Source: Halobacillus salinarum (lineage in GTDB: Bacteria; Bacillota; Bacilli; Bacillales; Halobacillaceae). Taken from it: a DNA stretch of 64,000 nucleotides. Below the pieces are notes generated by a model. The model was not told where the DNA came from, made no database searches, and saw only the letters and a list, made by a program, of their open reading frames with translations. Numbering within the stretch: position 1 is the first letter of the stretch; every line of letters starts with the position of its first letter. The position numbers were made by a program, and so were the translations under genes. Where the stretch lies: the NCBI RefSeq assembly GCF_022919095.1, contig NZ_CP095073.1, positions 2,480,001-2,544,000 of the forward strand, given 5' to 3'. Shown in pieces: positions 50,954-59,254 of this stretch.

Positions 50954-51343
50954 TCATTGCGGCGAAGCTACTCCGGGATATAACATCGCTTTCGATTTCT
51001 CAAGTAATACTACATATGTATGGAAGCCATTTTCATCTTTCTCATCCAGGGCCTGGTTTATTTTATATTCATAAAAATTTGTTTCCAAACTGACGTCAAA
51101 AGCAGACTTTATTTTTTCCGTTTCAAGCAACGCTTCCAGGTCATCGGCATGGATAAAGAATTGATAGGATTGATTAACGACAACGCGGACATACCAGCCA
51201 AGAGATTCTACAAATTTTGTACCTTCCGAAATGAAAATCTGATCTCCTATTTGAAAATAGATGGTGTTCGCGTGCTTCTGGGAAGCACAAAAACAATCCA
51301 CTGGATGATTAAATTCTTGAGTAGCTATAAACGTTGAATCCAT
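50954..51343 (-). CDS. small protein with IDEAL-like C-terminal region, Fur-controlled
   Basis: About 129 residues from ATG 51343, chosen because AAAGGAG is 7 bases upstream; a longer reading to 51409 lacks a site. The C-terminal segment YEYKINQALDEKDENGFHTYVVLLEKSK resembles the IDEAL motif found in ComK and a few Bacillus proteins, but the match is by eye. The first 75 residues (CFCASQKHANTIYFQIGDQIFISEG) are beta-rich and show two close cysteines. Divergent from the 163-residue protein gene, with two Fur boxes in their opposite promoters, so expression should rise when iron is scarce. Function unknown. Confidence 0.65.
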   Translation of the reverse strand: MDSTFIATQEFNHPVDCFCASQKHANTIYFQIGDQIFISEGTKFVESLGWYVRVVVNQSYQFFIHADDLEALLETEKIKSAFDVSLETNFYEYKINQALDEKDENGFHTYVVLLEKSKAMLYPGVASPQ

Positions 51344-51392
51344 AGTAGAGCTCCTTTCTTGTTGAAAACGTAAGTGTAAAGTATTGATTAAA

Positions 51393-51422
51393 AGTATAAT
51401 TGAAAACAATTCTCATCGTCAA
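51393..51422 (-). promoter_or_regulatory. SigA promoter with Fur-like box in the spacer, minus strand
   Basis: Minus strand TTGACG (51417-51422), 18-bp spacer, TATACT (51393-51398). TGAAAACAATTCTCA (51401-51415), inside the spacer, matches the 7-1-7 Fur consensus TGATAATNATTATCA with three mismatches. Confidence 0.65.
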
Positions 51423-51429
51423 TAGTTAA

Positions 51430-51459
51430 TTGACATTGATAATCGTTATCAATTATTCT
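51430..51459 (+). promoter_or_regulatory. SigA promoter with a strong Fur box in the spacer, plus strand
   Basis: TTGACA (51430-51435), 18-bp spacer, TATTCT (51454-51459). TGATAATCGTTATCA (51437-51451) matches the Fur 7-1-7 consensus at all but one base. Confidence 0.8.
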
Positions 51460-51488
51460 ATATTTAAGAAGATTTTGGAGGTGGTACG

Positions 51489-51980
51489 GTGAAGGATAAG
51501 CAGATGAAAATTGAACAACTGCAGCTTTTTGTTGATCAAGTCATTGACAAACTGTATCAATTGCCATTGCAGCAGAGAACCACTCTCTCTGTTTTAGAGG
51601 TTATATATCAGCAGCAACAGCAAATGGGAAGAGAGAGTATGCTTAATAGTGGATGCGACTACATATCACTGGCACAGGTCATTGACCATTTACTGCAGCA
51701 GCTTTCCACAGAGGAAAATAAATTATTTTGGTTTTGTAAATCATGGCAAGTATTTGAACCTGCCGATGAAATGACTTACACTCTGGAAAATACCATGATT
51801 GCAGCTGCAGAAAAAAGTGTACGCTTTAAAAAATTCTTTACAGCCTGTGAAGAGAAACACCTCAATCATTATTTTTCCACCGCTGTCCGTTGTGCGGCCC
51901 ATATGTTTACTGAAAAAGAGCCGATTGTAGAATACGTCAATCTATTGACAGGGGACCACAAATTAATGAATGCAAGCTAA
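51489..51980 (+). CDS. unknown helical protein, Fur-controlled
   Basis: 163 residues, mostly helical, with QQQQQ (about 37-43), VIDHLLQQL and several histidines and cysteines (C56, C83, C119, C134 approximately). No signal peptide or membrane span. RBS TTGGAGG 7-8 bases before GTG 51489. The only gene after a SigA promoter whose spacer is filled by a strong Fur box, so it is probably induced by iron limitation. Not recognised as a siderophore, heme or ferritin protein. A terminator follows. Confidence 0.65.
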   Translation: MKDKQMKIEQLQLFVDQVIDKLYQLPLQQRTTLSVLEVIYQQQQQMGRESMLNSGCDYISLAQVIDHLLQQLSTEENKLFWFCKSWQVFEPADEMTYTLENTMIAAAEKSVRFKKFFTACEEKHLNHYFSTAVRCAAHMFTEKEPIVEYVNLLTGDHKLMNAS

Positions 51981-51989
51981 GATGTTGTC

Positions 51990-52022
51990 AAAAGCGGTTT
52001 CTATCCAGAAATCGCTTTTTAT
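51990..52022 (+). terminator. Terminator after the Fur-controlled gene
   Basis: Stem AAAAGCGGTTTC / GAAATCGCTTTT (one G-T pair) with loop TATCCA, then T. Confidence 0.9.
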
Positions 52023-52256
52023 TAGTAACGGAAGGAGAGAGGAGAATAAATTATTTCCATTGCTTCATTTCAATCTATATTCTTTACTGCATGTTTTTGT
52101 AGCCATCGATCTCTCTCTAACTGCCAACGTTACTCCAACATTCAAATTTCTTTCATTCCAATGCTCCATCACCTATTATGAAAGCTGTAAGAACATATCC
52201 AAGCTCAACCAACATTGAATTCAGCTTGTCCAAAGAGGAAGAAGGAGGTACATCCA

Positions 52257-53162
52257 TTGAAAATGAAAGGAGTCATATTCGTCTTACTCGGCGCATCATT
52301 TTTTGGACTGACCCCTATCTTTGTCAAGACCGGTTTTGAATATGGGTACACGCTTGGCCAGTTAAACATTACACAAATGTTGATCGCGTTCTTTTTATTA
52401 TGGGGATTGAGCTTCGTTTGCATAGGGAAGGTGAAAGAACTTTCCACTAGAGGGGTTATTAAAATTCTGATTACAGGATCATTCGTAGGGCTTACGAGTA
52501 TTTTTTATTACGGAGCTATGCAGTTTCTGCCTGCATCATTAGCCATTATCCTCCTGTTTCAATTTGTGTGGATCGGCATGATTTTTGAATGGATTTTCAC
52601 AAAAATAAGACCAACAAAAGTAAATCTTCTATCTATGGTCATCACATTAACCGGCGTAGTTTTTGCTTCGAATGTAGTAAATGGAAAGATTACTGAAATG
52701 CCTGGAATCGGTCTTTTCCTAGGTTTACTGGCAGGGGTCACTTATGCTGGGTTCATATTTTTCAGCGGACAGGCAGCTGAAGGAACGCCCCCTTTGCTTA
52801 GAGCGGCCCTCATGATAACAGGGGCCGCCATCCTTGTTTTTATCATTTTCTATAATGACTTCTCAATGGTGGTTACCAATGATGGACGCTTATGGGCGGT
52901 AGGAGCTGCCATCGCAGCTGTCGGAGCCATTCTTCCCCCTTTACTTTTTGCTGGAGGTGCTCCCTATATTACGGGAAGACTAGCCAATGTTTTAAGCTCG
53001 GTCGAACTGCCGGTCGCCATTATTTCTGCGATGATCGTCCTCTCTGAAAGAGTAACTTTTCTTCAGTGGATCGGCATAATATTAATAATTAGTGCTATCT
53101 TTGTCAATGAACTATGCGGCCGATTTACGAAGAAGAGCTTCACTTTTACTAACATGAAATAA
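52257..53162 (+). CDS. EamA/DMT family permease
   Basis: About 301 residues with ten helices in two EamA repeats: MKMKGVIFVLLGASFFGLTPIFVKTGFEYG opens the first, and GIGLFLGLLAGVTYAGFIFFSGQA the second; VLSSVELPVAIISAMIVLSERV is a family mark near the end. Members export amino acids or metabolites, or import sugars; the substrate is unclear. TTG 52257 has GGAGGT 7 bases before; ATG 52263 is the alternative. Stands alone. Confidence 0.85.
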   Translation: MKMKGVIFVLLGASFFGLTPIFVKTGFEYGYTLGQLNITQMLIAFFLLWGLSFVCIGKVKELSTRGVIKILITGSFVGLTSIFYYGAMQFLPASLAIILLFQFVWIGMIFEWIFTKIRPTKVNLLSMVITLTGVVFASNVVNGKITEMPGIGLFLGLLAGVTYAGFIFFSGQAAEGTPPLLRAALMITGAAILVFIIFYNDFSMVVTNDGRLWAVGAAIAAVGAILPPLLFAGGAPYITGRLANVLSSVELPVAIISAMIVLSERVTFLQWIGIILIISAIFVNELCGRFTKKSFTFTNMK

Positions 53163-53239
53163 CACTAACCATTGTAAATAAAAAACACCGCAGCAACAGG
53201 TCAGTTAATTCTATGAAAATAGAGAGGAAGGCCGCTTTG

Positions 53240-53610
53240 TTGATTAAAATAAATGATCTAAGCGATACTCTGGTAAAAGAGTTGGTTAAGGAACACTTAA
53301 ACAATATGGCTGTCCATTCTCTGCCCGAAAGCAGACATGCCCTGGATGCCACCGAATTAATAAAACCAGATATTTCTTTCTATTGTGCCAGGGAGGGCAT
53401 CCATTTAGCTGGGTGCGGGGCACTTAGAGAGCTCGATGATACACATGGGGAAATTAAATCTATGAAAACAGCTGACCATTACTTAAGAAAAGGGGTTGGA
53501 AAGCAAATACTCACTCACCTCATAAATGAAGCAGAAAAACGCAGTTACAGCCGTTTAAGTTTAACCACGTATAACCGGACAGCCTTTTCATGACAAAAAC
53601 AATCCATTAA
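53240..53610 (+). pseudogene. GNAT acetyltransferase remnant with an internal deletion
   Basis: TTG 53240 (GAGAGGAAGG before) reads MIKINDLSDTLVKELVKEHLNNMAV, with the family region HLAGCGALRELDDTHGEIKSMKT and acetyl-CoA loop LRKGVGKQILTHLI, then SRLSLTTYNRTAFS and a stop at 53591-53593. In the next frame the sequence continues P-D-S-L-F-M-T-K-T-I-H and stops at 53608-53610; this is the expected GNAT C-terminus. About 25-30 residues between SLTT and PDSLFM, including the LYxKxGF region, are missing, and the frames differ, so a deletion of 3n+1 bases is implied. The gene is most likely dead. Confidence 0.65.
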
Positions 53611-53638
53611 GATTTTTCGATACGGTGTTTTCATGAAC

Positions 53639-53671
53639 AAAAACCATTGGGACTACACCCCCAATGGTTTT
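53639..53671 (-). terminator. Terminator between the GNAT remnant and AKR gene
   Basis: Eleven-pair stem AAACCATTGGG / CCCAATGGTTT; on the minus strand TTTTTG follows, so it mainly ends the aldo/keto reductase transcript. Confidence 0.85.
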
Positions 53672-53680
53672 CGTAAGAAT

Positions 53681-54703
53681 TTATTCTCTGCCACGTGATC
53701 GCTGAGCCTCTGCATCGTTGTCATAAGGGTACGTAACCGTTCTTTCACTCGCTTGATCCAATTTTTCCATAGATGAAGCCTGCAATTGCCACCCAGACGC
53801 TCCCAAGTTTGCCTCCAATTGCTCCATCGTTCTTGCACCAATGATTGGAGCTGTGACACCAGGCTTCTGTAAAAGCCAATTAAGAGCTGTCTGAGCAGGA
53901 GTTTTTTGTTCAGCTTCCGCCACTTCAAATAGCGTATCAATAACTTTCCACGTGAATTCATTATTATAGTTGCTCCAGCTTTCTCCCCAGCCTTTTTCCT
54001 CAGCAATGCTGATTCGGGAATTGGACGGAGGCTCAGTCATATCACGGTGAAATTTACCGCTTAACCAACCGCCGCGAAGGGGACTCCAAGGAATTACACC
54101 AAGTCCTTCATGCTGGCACACGTCTATTAATTCCCATTCTGTCGCACGTGTTAACAGGTTATACTGCGGCTGCAAGGATGCGAAAGACTCCCAGCCTTTT
54201 TGCCGGCTGAGATCAACGGCTTTCTGCAGCTGCCAACCTTTAAAATTACTCGCCCCAATATAACGAACCACTCCTTCTTTGACGAGTTCATTTAAAGTGG
54301 CCAAGGTTTCTTCAAGCGGAGTTTGTGGATCCCAGGCATGGACTTGATAAAGATCAATATAATCGGTTTGAAGCCGGTGGAGACTCTCTTTGATTGCTTT
54401 CATTATATGTTTTCTGCTCAACCCAATGTCATTTGGGCCCTCTCCCATACCAAAGCGCACTTTAGTGGCAACTACGTAATCGTCCCGCTGCTGATTTTGC
54501 AGCCACTTTCCAACAATTTGTTCAGAGGCTCCCTGGGAGTACACGTCTGCTGTATCAATGAAATTACCGCCTTCGGCTTTAAAACGATCCAAAATTTTAA
54601 AACTGTCTTCGTCACTGGTCTCTCTTCCAAGGGTCATTGTACCTAAGCATAAGTCACTAACTCTAAGTCCCGTCTTTCCTAAATACCTGTATTCCATATT
54701 CAT
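53681..54703 (-). CDS. aldo/keto reductase (Tas/YdjG-like)
   Basis: 340 residues. Tetrad D50 and Y55 ([12 protein letters not shown]), Lys in [10 protein letters not shown] near 80, and His in [10 protein letters not shown] near 123; [20 protein letters not shown] closes the cofactor site. It differs from the other two AKRs of this window in length and motifs. Start ATG 54703 has GGGAGGGAATG upstream. Downstream of the SDR gene by 14 bases, so both form one operon, divergent from an HxlR regulator. Confidence 0.88.
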   Translation of the reverse strand: MNMEYRYLGKTGLRVSDLCLGTMTLGRETSDEDSFKILDRFKAEGGNFIDTADVYSQGASEQIVGKWLQNQQRDDYVVATKVRFGMGEGPNDIGLSRKHIMKAIKESLHRLQTDYIDLYQVHAWDPQTPLEETLATLNELVKEGVVRYIGASNFKGWQLQKAVDLSRQKGWESFASLQPQYNLLTRATEWELIDVCQHEGLGVIPWSPLRGGWLSGKFHRDMTEPPSNSRISIAEEKGWGESWSNYNNEFTWKVIDTLFEVAEAEQKTPAQTALNWLLQKPGVTAPIIGARTMEQLEANLGASGWQLQASSMEKLDQASERTVTYPYDNDAEAQRSRGRE

Positions 54704-54717
54704 TCCCTCCCGAATGG

Positions 54718-55572
54718 TTAATTTTCTTGATTTACATAGTCACGCCAATTATGAACAGGCTGCCAGTTCAACAATTTTTTCGCTTTTTTATTGGAAAGTA
54801 ATGTTTCGAAACCGCTTACTTCATCACGTATATCGTGAACATCCGGATAGATCCGTGCCATTAATTCCTTGCTTTCAATATCCATGCTTGTGTCATCTGC
54901 AGCAATATTAAACGCTGCAGCTCCTAAGCCCTTCGTTTCGACAGCTGCTCTAAATGCCGAAGCAGCGTCTCTAGCATCAATATAACTCCATAGAATCGTC
55001 TTTCGTTGGTCTGCATCGTGAATAAATTCAGGGAAGCGGCTGTACATTTCTGGTGTAATAATGTTGCCTAATCGGAGGGAGGCGACAGACATCCCGGTGC
55101 GCATATGGATCATGGCTGCATTCTTTTCATTCACAATTTTAGACAACCCATAACTATCTTCCGGCAGTTGAGGATGTTCTTCATCTACTGGCACATACTT
55201 CGGCTCCAGATTGTTTTTTGAAAAAACTATTCCATAAGAGGATTCGCTTGACGCAATAACTCCTTGTTTAATACCTAGAGCTCCTGCGGCTTCGAGTATA
55301 TTGTAAGTACTCATCACGTTATTCCGAAAAGTCACTTCATTTGGATGTGAATAAGCCACAGGTATTGCCCCTGTATGTACAAAAGCATCCGCACCTTCGA
55401 GAACTCCATACACTTGACCCAGGTCGGTTAAATCAGTAATGACTGTTCTGCACGACGGTTCTTCCGGCACCTTCAAATCAGCATTTATCACTTCATAGCC
55501 ATGATCAAGGAACTCTTTTATGACCCATGGCCCGAGCCGGCCGCTTCCGCCGGTAATGACAACTTTACTCAT
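54718..55572 (-). CDS. NAD(P)-dependent epimerase/dehydratase (extended SDR)
   Basis: 284 residues, Rossmann fold. [10 protein letters not shown] (8-17) binds the cofactor; SESSYG (around 109) and the active-site pair Y-x3-K in [11 protein letters not shown] (around 141-145) are present. The rest resembles UDP-sugar epimerases but the length is on the short side, so a small sugar or aldehyde substrate is likely. RBS AAGGAGAGAGG. First gene of an operon with an AKR, divergent from an HxlR regulator; the set probably deals with a reactive carbonyl compound. Confidence 0.85.
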   Translation of the reverse strand: MSKVVITGGSGRLGPWVIKEFLDHGYEVINADLKVPEEPSCRTVITDLTDLGQVYGVLEGADAFVHTGAIPVAYSHPNEVTFRNNVMSTYNILEAAGALGIKQGVIASSESSYGIVFSKNNLEPKYVPVDEEHPQLPEDSYGLSKIVNEKNAAMIHMRTGMSVASLRLGNIITPEMYSRFPEFIHDADQRKTILWSYIDARDAASAFRAAVETKGLGAAAFNIAADDTSMDIESKELMARIYPDVHDIRDEVSGFETLLSNKKAKKLLNWQPVHNWRDYVNQEN

Positions 55573-55664
55573 ATTTATACCTCTCTCCTTATATGTGTCA
55601 TTAATCTCTTGTACTATTATCGTATAACTTTTTCAATATTTTTAAAGTACTGAATATTTTTTGA

Positions 55665-55670
55665 TATAAT
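55665..55670 (+). promoter_or_regulatory. -10 box of the second HxlR gene
   Basis: TATAAT; the -35 (TTAAAG at 55642) is weak. The start site would be just before the operator at 55683. Confidence 0.45.
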
Positions 55671-55682
55671 TAACACATTCTC

Positions 55683-55707
55683 AGTTACTACATTTTTTTT
55701 AGTAACT
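55683..55707 (+). promoter_or_regulatory. HxlR operator candidate
   Basis: Perfect inverted repeat AGTTACTA / TAGTAACT with a 9-base spacer, located after the -10 and before the start codon of the HxlR gene. Sites with TACTA/TAGTA arms are common for HxlR proteins such as YodB. Confidence 0.6.
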
Positions 55708-55730
55708 ATATTTGTGAAAGGAGAACTGCA

Positions 55731-56048
55731 ATGAATCAAGTAAAAGAAGAGGAGATAGAATGCTCGATCGAAAAGGCGTTGAATATTATTGGTGGAAAAT
55801 GGTCGTTTCTCGTATTGAAGGAACTATTTGATGGAACGAAGCGGTTTGGAGAACTTCAAAAAGAAATAAAGGATATTAGTCCGACAGCGTTAACCAACAC
55901 GCTTAGACACTTAGAAGAAAACACTATTCTGACTCGAAAAGCTTATGCAACGGTTCCTGTCACAGTGGAGTATTCCTTAACTGAAAAAGGGGAGGAGTTA
56001 CATAAAATATTAAAAGAAATGAAAATCTGGGGAAGTAAATGGGGATAG
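55731..56048 (+). CDS. HxlR-family transcriptional regulator
   Basis: 105 residues. C11 in ECSIEKALNIIGGKW sits at the position of the redox-sensing cysteine of YodB/HypR-type regulators. HTH region RFGELQKEIKDISPTALTNTLRHLEENTILTRKAY and wing PVTVEYSLTEKGEEL are standard. Divergent from the SDR-AKR operon with 158 bases between; a dyad overlaps its own transcript start. RBS AAAGGAGAA. Electrophile or quinone sensing is inferred from C11. Confidence 0.85.
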   Translation: MNQVKEEEIECSIEKALNIIGGKWSFLVLKELFDGTKRFGELQKEIKDISPTALTNTLRHLEENTILTRKAYATVPVTVEYSLTEKGEELHKILKEMKIWGSKWG

Positions 56049-56072
56049 AAGGGTGAACACCTCTTATTTTTT

Positions 56073-56103
56073 AAAGGCTGTCCAGCTGGCAGTCTTTTTT
56101 TAT
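56073..56103 (+). terminator. Terminator after the second HxlR gene
   Basis: Stem AAAGGCTG / CAGTCTTT (one G-T pair) with a 9-base loop, then TTTT. Confidence 0.8.
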
Positions 56104-56223
56104 ATCCTTCAGTTTAGATTTCGGACAATGATAAAACAAGTTAAACATAATTTTATTATGTTAACTAAAGGTTTTCATTCATTACTAGGAATAAATATAC
56201 AATTATTTGTGTTTTCTGAAGTA

Positions 56224-56251
56224 TTGAAAAATTTGTCGATTTCTATATAGT
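56224..56251 (+). promoter_or_regulatory. SigA promoter of the YfcC-M20 operon
   Basis: TTGAAA (56224-56229), 16-bp spacer, TATAGT (56246-56251). Confidence 0.55.
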
Positions 56252-56296
56252 AGAAGATAACCATTTTATCACTAATATACTCTAGGAGGGAACGCG

Positions 56297-57724
56297 ATGG
56301 AGGAACGTAATCAAACCGAACAAAAGAAGAAAGAGAACCACACAGGAAAAGTACCTCATATTTATGTAATTTTATTCATTATGATACTGCTTGCTTCCAT
56401 AGCAAGCTACATCATTCCGGCAGGTTCATTTGAACGTGTTAAAAACGAAAGCGGTGCTGAAATTCTCCAGCCCGGAACCTTTAAATTCATTCATTCTGAT
56501 CCTATCGGCATCATGGATTTTATGCTTTCGATACCAGAAGGCCTTATACAATCCGCTGAGATTATTTTTGGGATTTTGATGATCGGAGGAATGTTTGCCG
56601 TCATTGAACGAACGGGAGTAATCGATGTAGGAGTAAACAGGCTTGCTCATGCATTTTCTAACAAGGGTGTTTGGATTGTTCCGACATTAATGGTACCTTT
56701 CGCTCTTTTCACCACTTTTACTGGACAAGTCGAGCTTAGCCTTGTGTACCTGCCCGCAATTCTGCCGCTGATCATAAAGCTCGGCTTTGACAAAATTACA
56801 GCTGCTGCCATTGTCCTCGTCTCAACGATTGCTGGATTTGCCATTGCTCTAACGGTGCCTGCGAACCTTGGAACAGCACAAGAAATTGCTGAACTGCCTA
56901 TATATTCCGGGATTGGTTACCGCATTTTTATCTTTATTATCATATTGCTTCTTGGAATTGTTTTCGTATGGAGATATGCTAAAAAAGTATATGACGACCC
57001 TGAAAAAAGTATGGTCTACGGTGAAGCTTCAGAAGAACTCTCCATAAATGAGGATTCATCCTCTCCACAAAAAGCAACGAAGCGCCAGAAGATGGTATCT
57101 TTGACCTTATTGATTTTCTTTGCCATTTTACTATTTGGGTTACTTAAATACGCGTGGTACTTCCGGGAATTAACAGGTTTATATGCAATTATCGGTATAG
57201 TTACCGGCCTTGTTGCAGGTCTCAGACCGAGTGAAATTGCCGAATCATTCAACACAGGATTTCGCAAAATTTTACTCGGGGCCCTTGTAGTAGGGGTAGC
57301 GAGAGGAATTGCTGTCGTAATGACAGAAGGACAAATCATGGATACGATCATCTATGGTTTTGGCCAGCTTGTCAGCGTAATCCCTGATTCTTTGACAGCT
57401 GTAATTATGATGTTCATTCAAGGATTGCTTAACTTTCTCATTCCATCCGGAAGCGGCCAGGCAATGGTATCCATGCCGATAATGAGTGGCCTCTCAGACA
57501 TCTCAGGTGTGACCAGGCAGACTGCGGTTCTTGCATTTCTGATGGGCGATGGTTTTTCCAACATTTTTTATCCTACCTCCGGCTATTTTATGGCTACACT
57601 TGTGATCGGGGGAATCCGCTGGGAAAAATGGATCAAATTTATTTTTCCTTTACTCATTCTCTGGTACGGGGTATGTATCGTATTTTTAGTCATTGCCCAA
57701 TTTATTAATTACGGGCCACTATAA
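56297..57724 (+). CDS. YfcC family (DcuC-like) permease
   Basis: 475 residues, 12-14 helices. N-terminus VPHIYVILFIMILLASIASYIIPAGSFERV is typical for YfcC; GQVELSLVYLPAILPLI, IIPSGSGQAMVSMPIMSGLSDISGVTRQ (PSGSGQA) and MGDGFSNIFYPTSGYFMATL are family marks. Members are annotated as short-chain carboxylate, amino acid or peptide carriers. The M20 amidase gene starts 16 bases after its stop, so the substrate is likely the compound that enzyme cleaves, such as an N-carbamoyl or ureido amino acid. RBS AGGAGGGA. Confidence 0.85.
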   Translation: MEERNQTEQKKKENHTGKVPHIYVILFIMILLASIASYIIPAGSFERVKNESGAEILQPGTFKFIHSDPIGIMDFMLSIPEGLIQSAEIIFGILMIGGMFAVIERTGVIDVGVNRLAHAFSNKGVWIVPTLMVPFALFTTFTGQVELSLVYLPAILPLIIKLGFDKITAAAIVLVSTIAGFAIALTVPANLGTAQEIAELPIYSGIGYRIFIFIIILLLGIVFVWRYAKKVYDDPEKSMVYGEASEELSINEDSSSPQKATKRQKMVSLTLLIFFAILLFGLLKYAWYFRELTGLYAIIGIVTGLVAGLRPSEIAESFNTGFRKILLGALVVGVARGIAVVMTEGQIMDTIIYGFGQLVSVIPDSLTAVIMMFIQGLLNFLIPSGSGQAMVSMPIMSGLSDISGVTRQTAVLAFLMGDGFSNIFYPTSGYFMATLVIGGIRWEKWIKFIFPLLILWYGVCIVFLVIAQFINYGPL

Positions 57725-57739
57725 AAGGAGGCATCACCA

Positions 57740-59026
57740 ATGGAAAGTCAGCTGTTATTAAAAGATTATGACCAAACACTTGATAAAAATGGGTTGAGTG
57801 GAAAAAGGCTGGCAGAGAGGCTGGCACGTCTGTCAGAGATTGGCTTAACCCCTTCCGGCGGCTCACACCGCCTTGGCTTTTCTAAAGAAGAAAGAGAAGC
57901 AAAACGGCTCGTGATCGATTGGATGAAGAAAGCAGGACTTGAAGTAAAAGAGGATGAGGCAGGGAATGTGTCAGGACGTCTTCAAGGTGCAGATGATAAT
58001 GCTCCAGCAGTCCTGTCCGGCTCTCATGTAGATACCGTACCAAACGGCGGTCACTTCGATGGGACTCTCGGAGTGCTCGCCGCTCTAGAAGTAGTAGAAG
58101 CATGGAAAGAGACCGGATTCAAGCCTCCAGCTCCTTTTGAAGTGATCATCTTTTCTGATGAAGAAGGTTCAACGTTTAACCAGGGATTTACCGGCAGTAA
58201 AGCCATGGTAGGAGATCTTGACGAGAGCGTAAAAGAACTAACGGATCTAAACGGTGATTCTTTTGAAAACGTATTAAGAAGCGATGGGCTTTCAGCAGAC
58301 AATATCCCCCTGGCAGCACGTCAGTTCGACACGATGAGAGCATTTCTGGAAGTTCATATCGAACAGGGAAAAAGGTTGGAGAAGGAAAATCTGCCCGTCG
58401 GGATTGTTACAGGAATAGCTGGACCTTGCTGGGTTAAGTTTCAATTTACTGGGGAAGCAGGGCATGCAGGAAACACACCGATGGATGACCGCCAGGATGC
58501 TTTAGTTGCTGCTAGTGAATTTATTTATGTTGTAAAGAAACTGCCTGAACGTGTAAGCTCTACAGCTGTAGCTACAATAGGGAAAATCTCCAACCATCCG
58601 AATGGTGTAAATGTCATTCCTGGAGAAGTTGAATTATTTGTTGATATTCGTGATATAGATGAAAGCGCACGTGATCAGCTTGTTAGAATGGTTATTGAAC
58701 TGGGTGAAAAAGTGGCTGCAAAGAATGAGGTTTCCATGGAATACAAGGTAACGAATCAAGTGAAGCCTATTCCTGTCAATGATGAGCTTGAAAAAGTGAT
58801 GATAAAAGCTGTAGAAAAAAGTGGGTTGAATACTTACTTTCTTCCAAGCGGAGCAGGACATGACGCGATGGTGCTCGGAGCTCACCTCCCTATGGCAATG
58901 CTGTTTGTAAGGAGCAAGCAGGGGATCAGCCACAATCCGGATGAATGGTCCTCGCTCGATGACTGTGTCCAGTCCGTTCATGTCTTAAAACAAGCAGTCG
59001 AGTTAATTATGGCAGCTGATGCATAA
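57740..59026 (+). CDS. M20 family amidase, N-carbamoyl-L-amino acid hydrolase / allantoate amidohydrolase type
   Basis: 428 residues. Metal ligands are visible: H in SGSHVDTVPNGGHFDG (with the bridging D in FDGTLGV), E pair in SDEEGSTFNQGF, H in FLEVHIEQGKRLE, and H in PSGAGHDAMVLG near the end. Residues 215-325 form the dimerisation domain (GEAGHAGNTPMDDRQDA). Known members remove a carbamoyl or related group from ureido acids to release amino acids, CO2 and ammonia. Directly downstream of the YfcC carrier, so uptake and hydrolysis are coupled. RBS AAAGGAGG. Which substrate it uses cannot be read. Confidence 0.88.
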   Translation: MESQLLLKDYDQTLDKNGLSGKRLAERLARLSEIGLTPSGGSHRLGFSKEEREAKRLVIDWMKKAGLEVKEDEAGNVSGRLQGADDNAPAVLSGSHVDTVPNGGHFDGTLGVLAALEVVEAWKETGFKPPAPFEVIIFSDEEGSTFNQGFTGSKAMVGDLDESVKELTDLNGDSFENVLRSDGLSADNIPLAARQFDTMRAFLEVHIEQGKRLEKENLPVGIVTGIAGPCWVKFQFTGEAGHAGNTPMDDRQDALVAASEFIYVVKKLPERVSSTAVATIGKISNHPNGVNVIPGEVELFVDIRDIDESARDQLVRMVIELGEKVAAKNEVSMEYKVTNQVKPIPVNDELEKVMIKAVEKSGLNTYFLPSGAGHDAMVLGAHLPMAMLFVRSKQGISHNPDEWSSLDDCVQSVHVLKQAVELIMAADA

Positions 59027-59066
59027 CATCGTCATTTAAACGTATAATGAGACTCAATAAAAAAGT

Positions 59067-59123
59067 AATCCGAACTATGATGTGAACCCTGTCGAGGGAC
59101 TTCATTATAGTTCGGATTTTTTG
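59067..59123 (+). terminator. Terminator after the M20 amidase
   Basis: Sixteen-pair stem AATCCGAACTATGATG / CATTATAGTTCGGATT (one G-T pair), 20-base loop, then TTTTTT. Confidence 0.9.
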
Positions 59124-59254
59124 CGGCTGAAGTACTGATTGGAAAGCTTTATGGGGGTTCAGGATCCAAATATATTGTAAAAAAAATGGACCTTTGCTAG
59201 AATCAAGTGAACTGAGTGCTTGACGGAAACAAGCTGGAAAGGTGTTTGAATGCT

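Noticed and set aside
51970-52218. 82-codon frame after the Fur-controlled gene
   Set aside because: It runs through the terminator at 51990 and shows no domain feature; composition is intergenic-like.
59067-59123. IS element end or transposon inverted repeat
   Set aside because: Long imperfect stem with T tract fits a terminator; no transposase, no matching second end, no target duplication.
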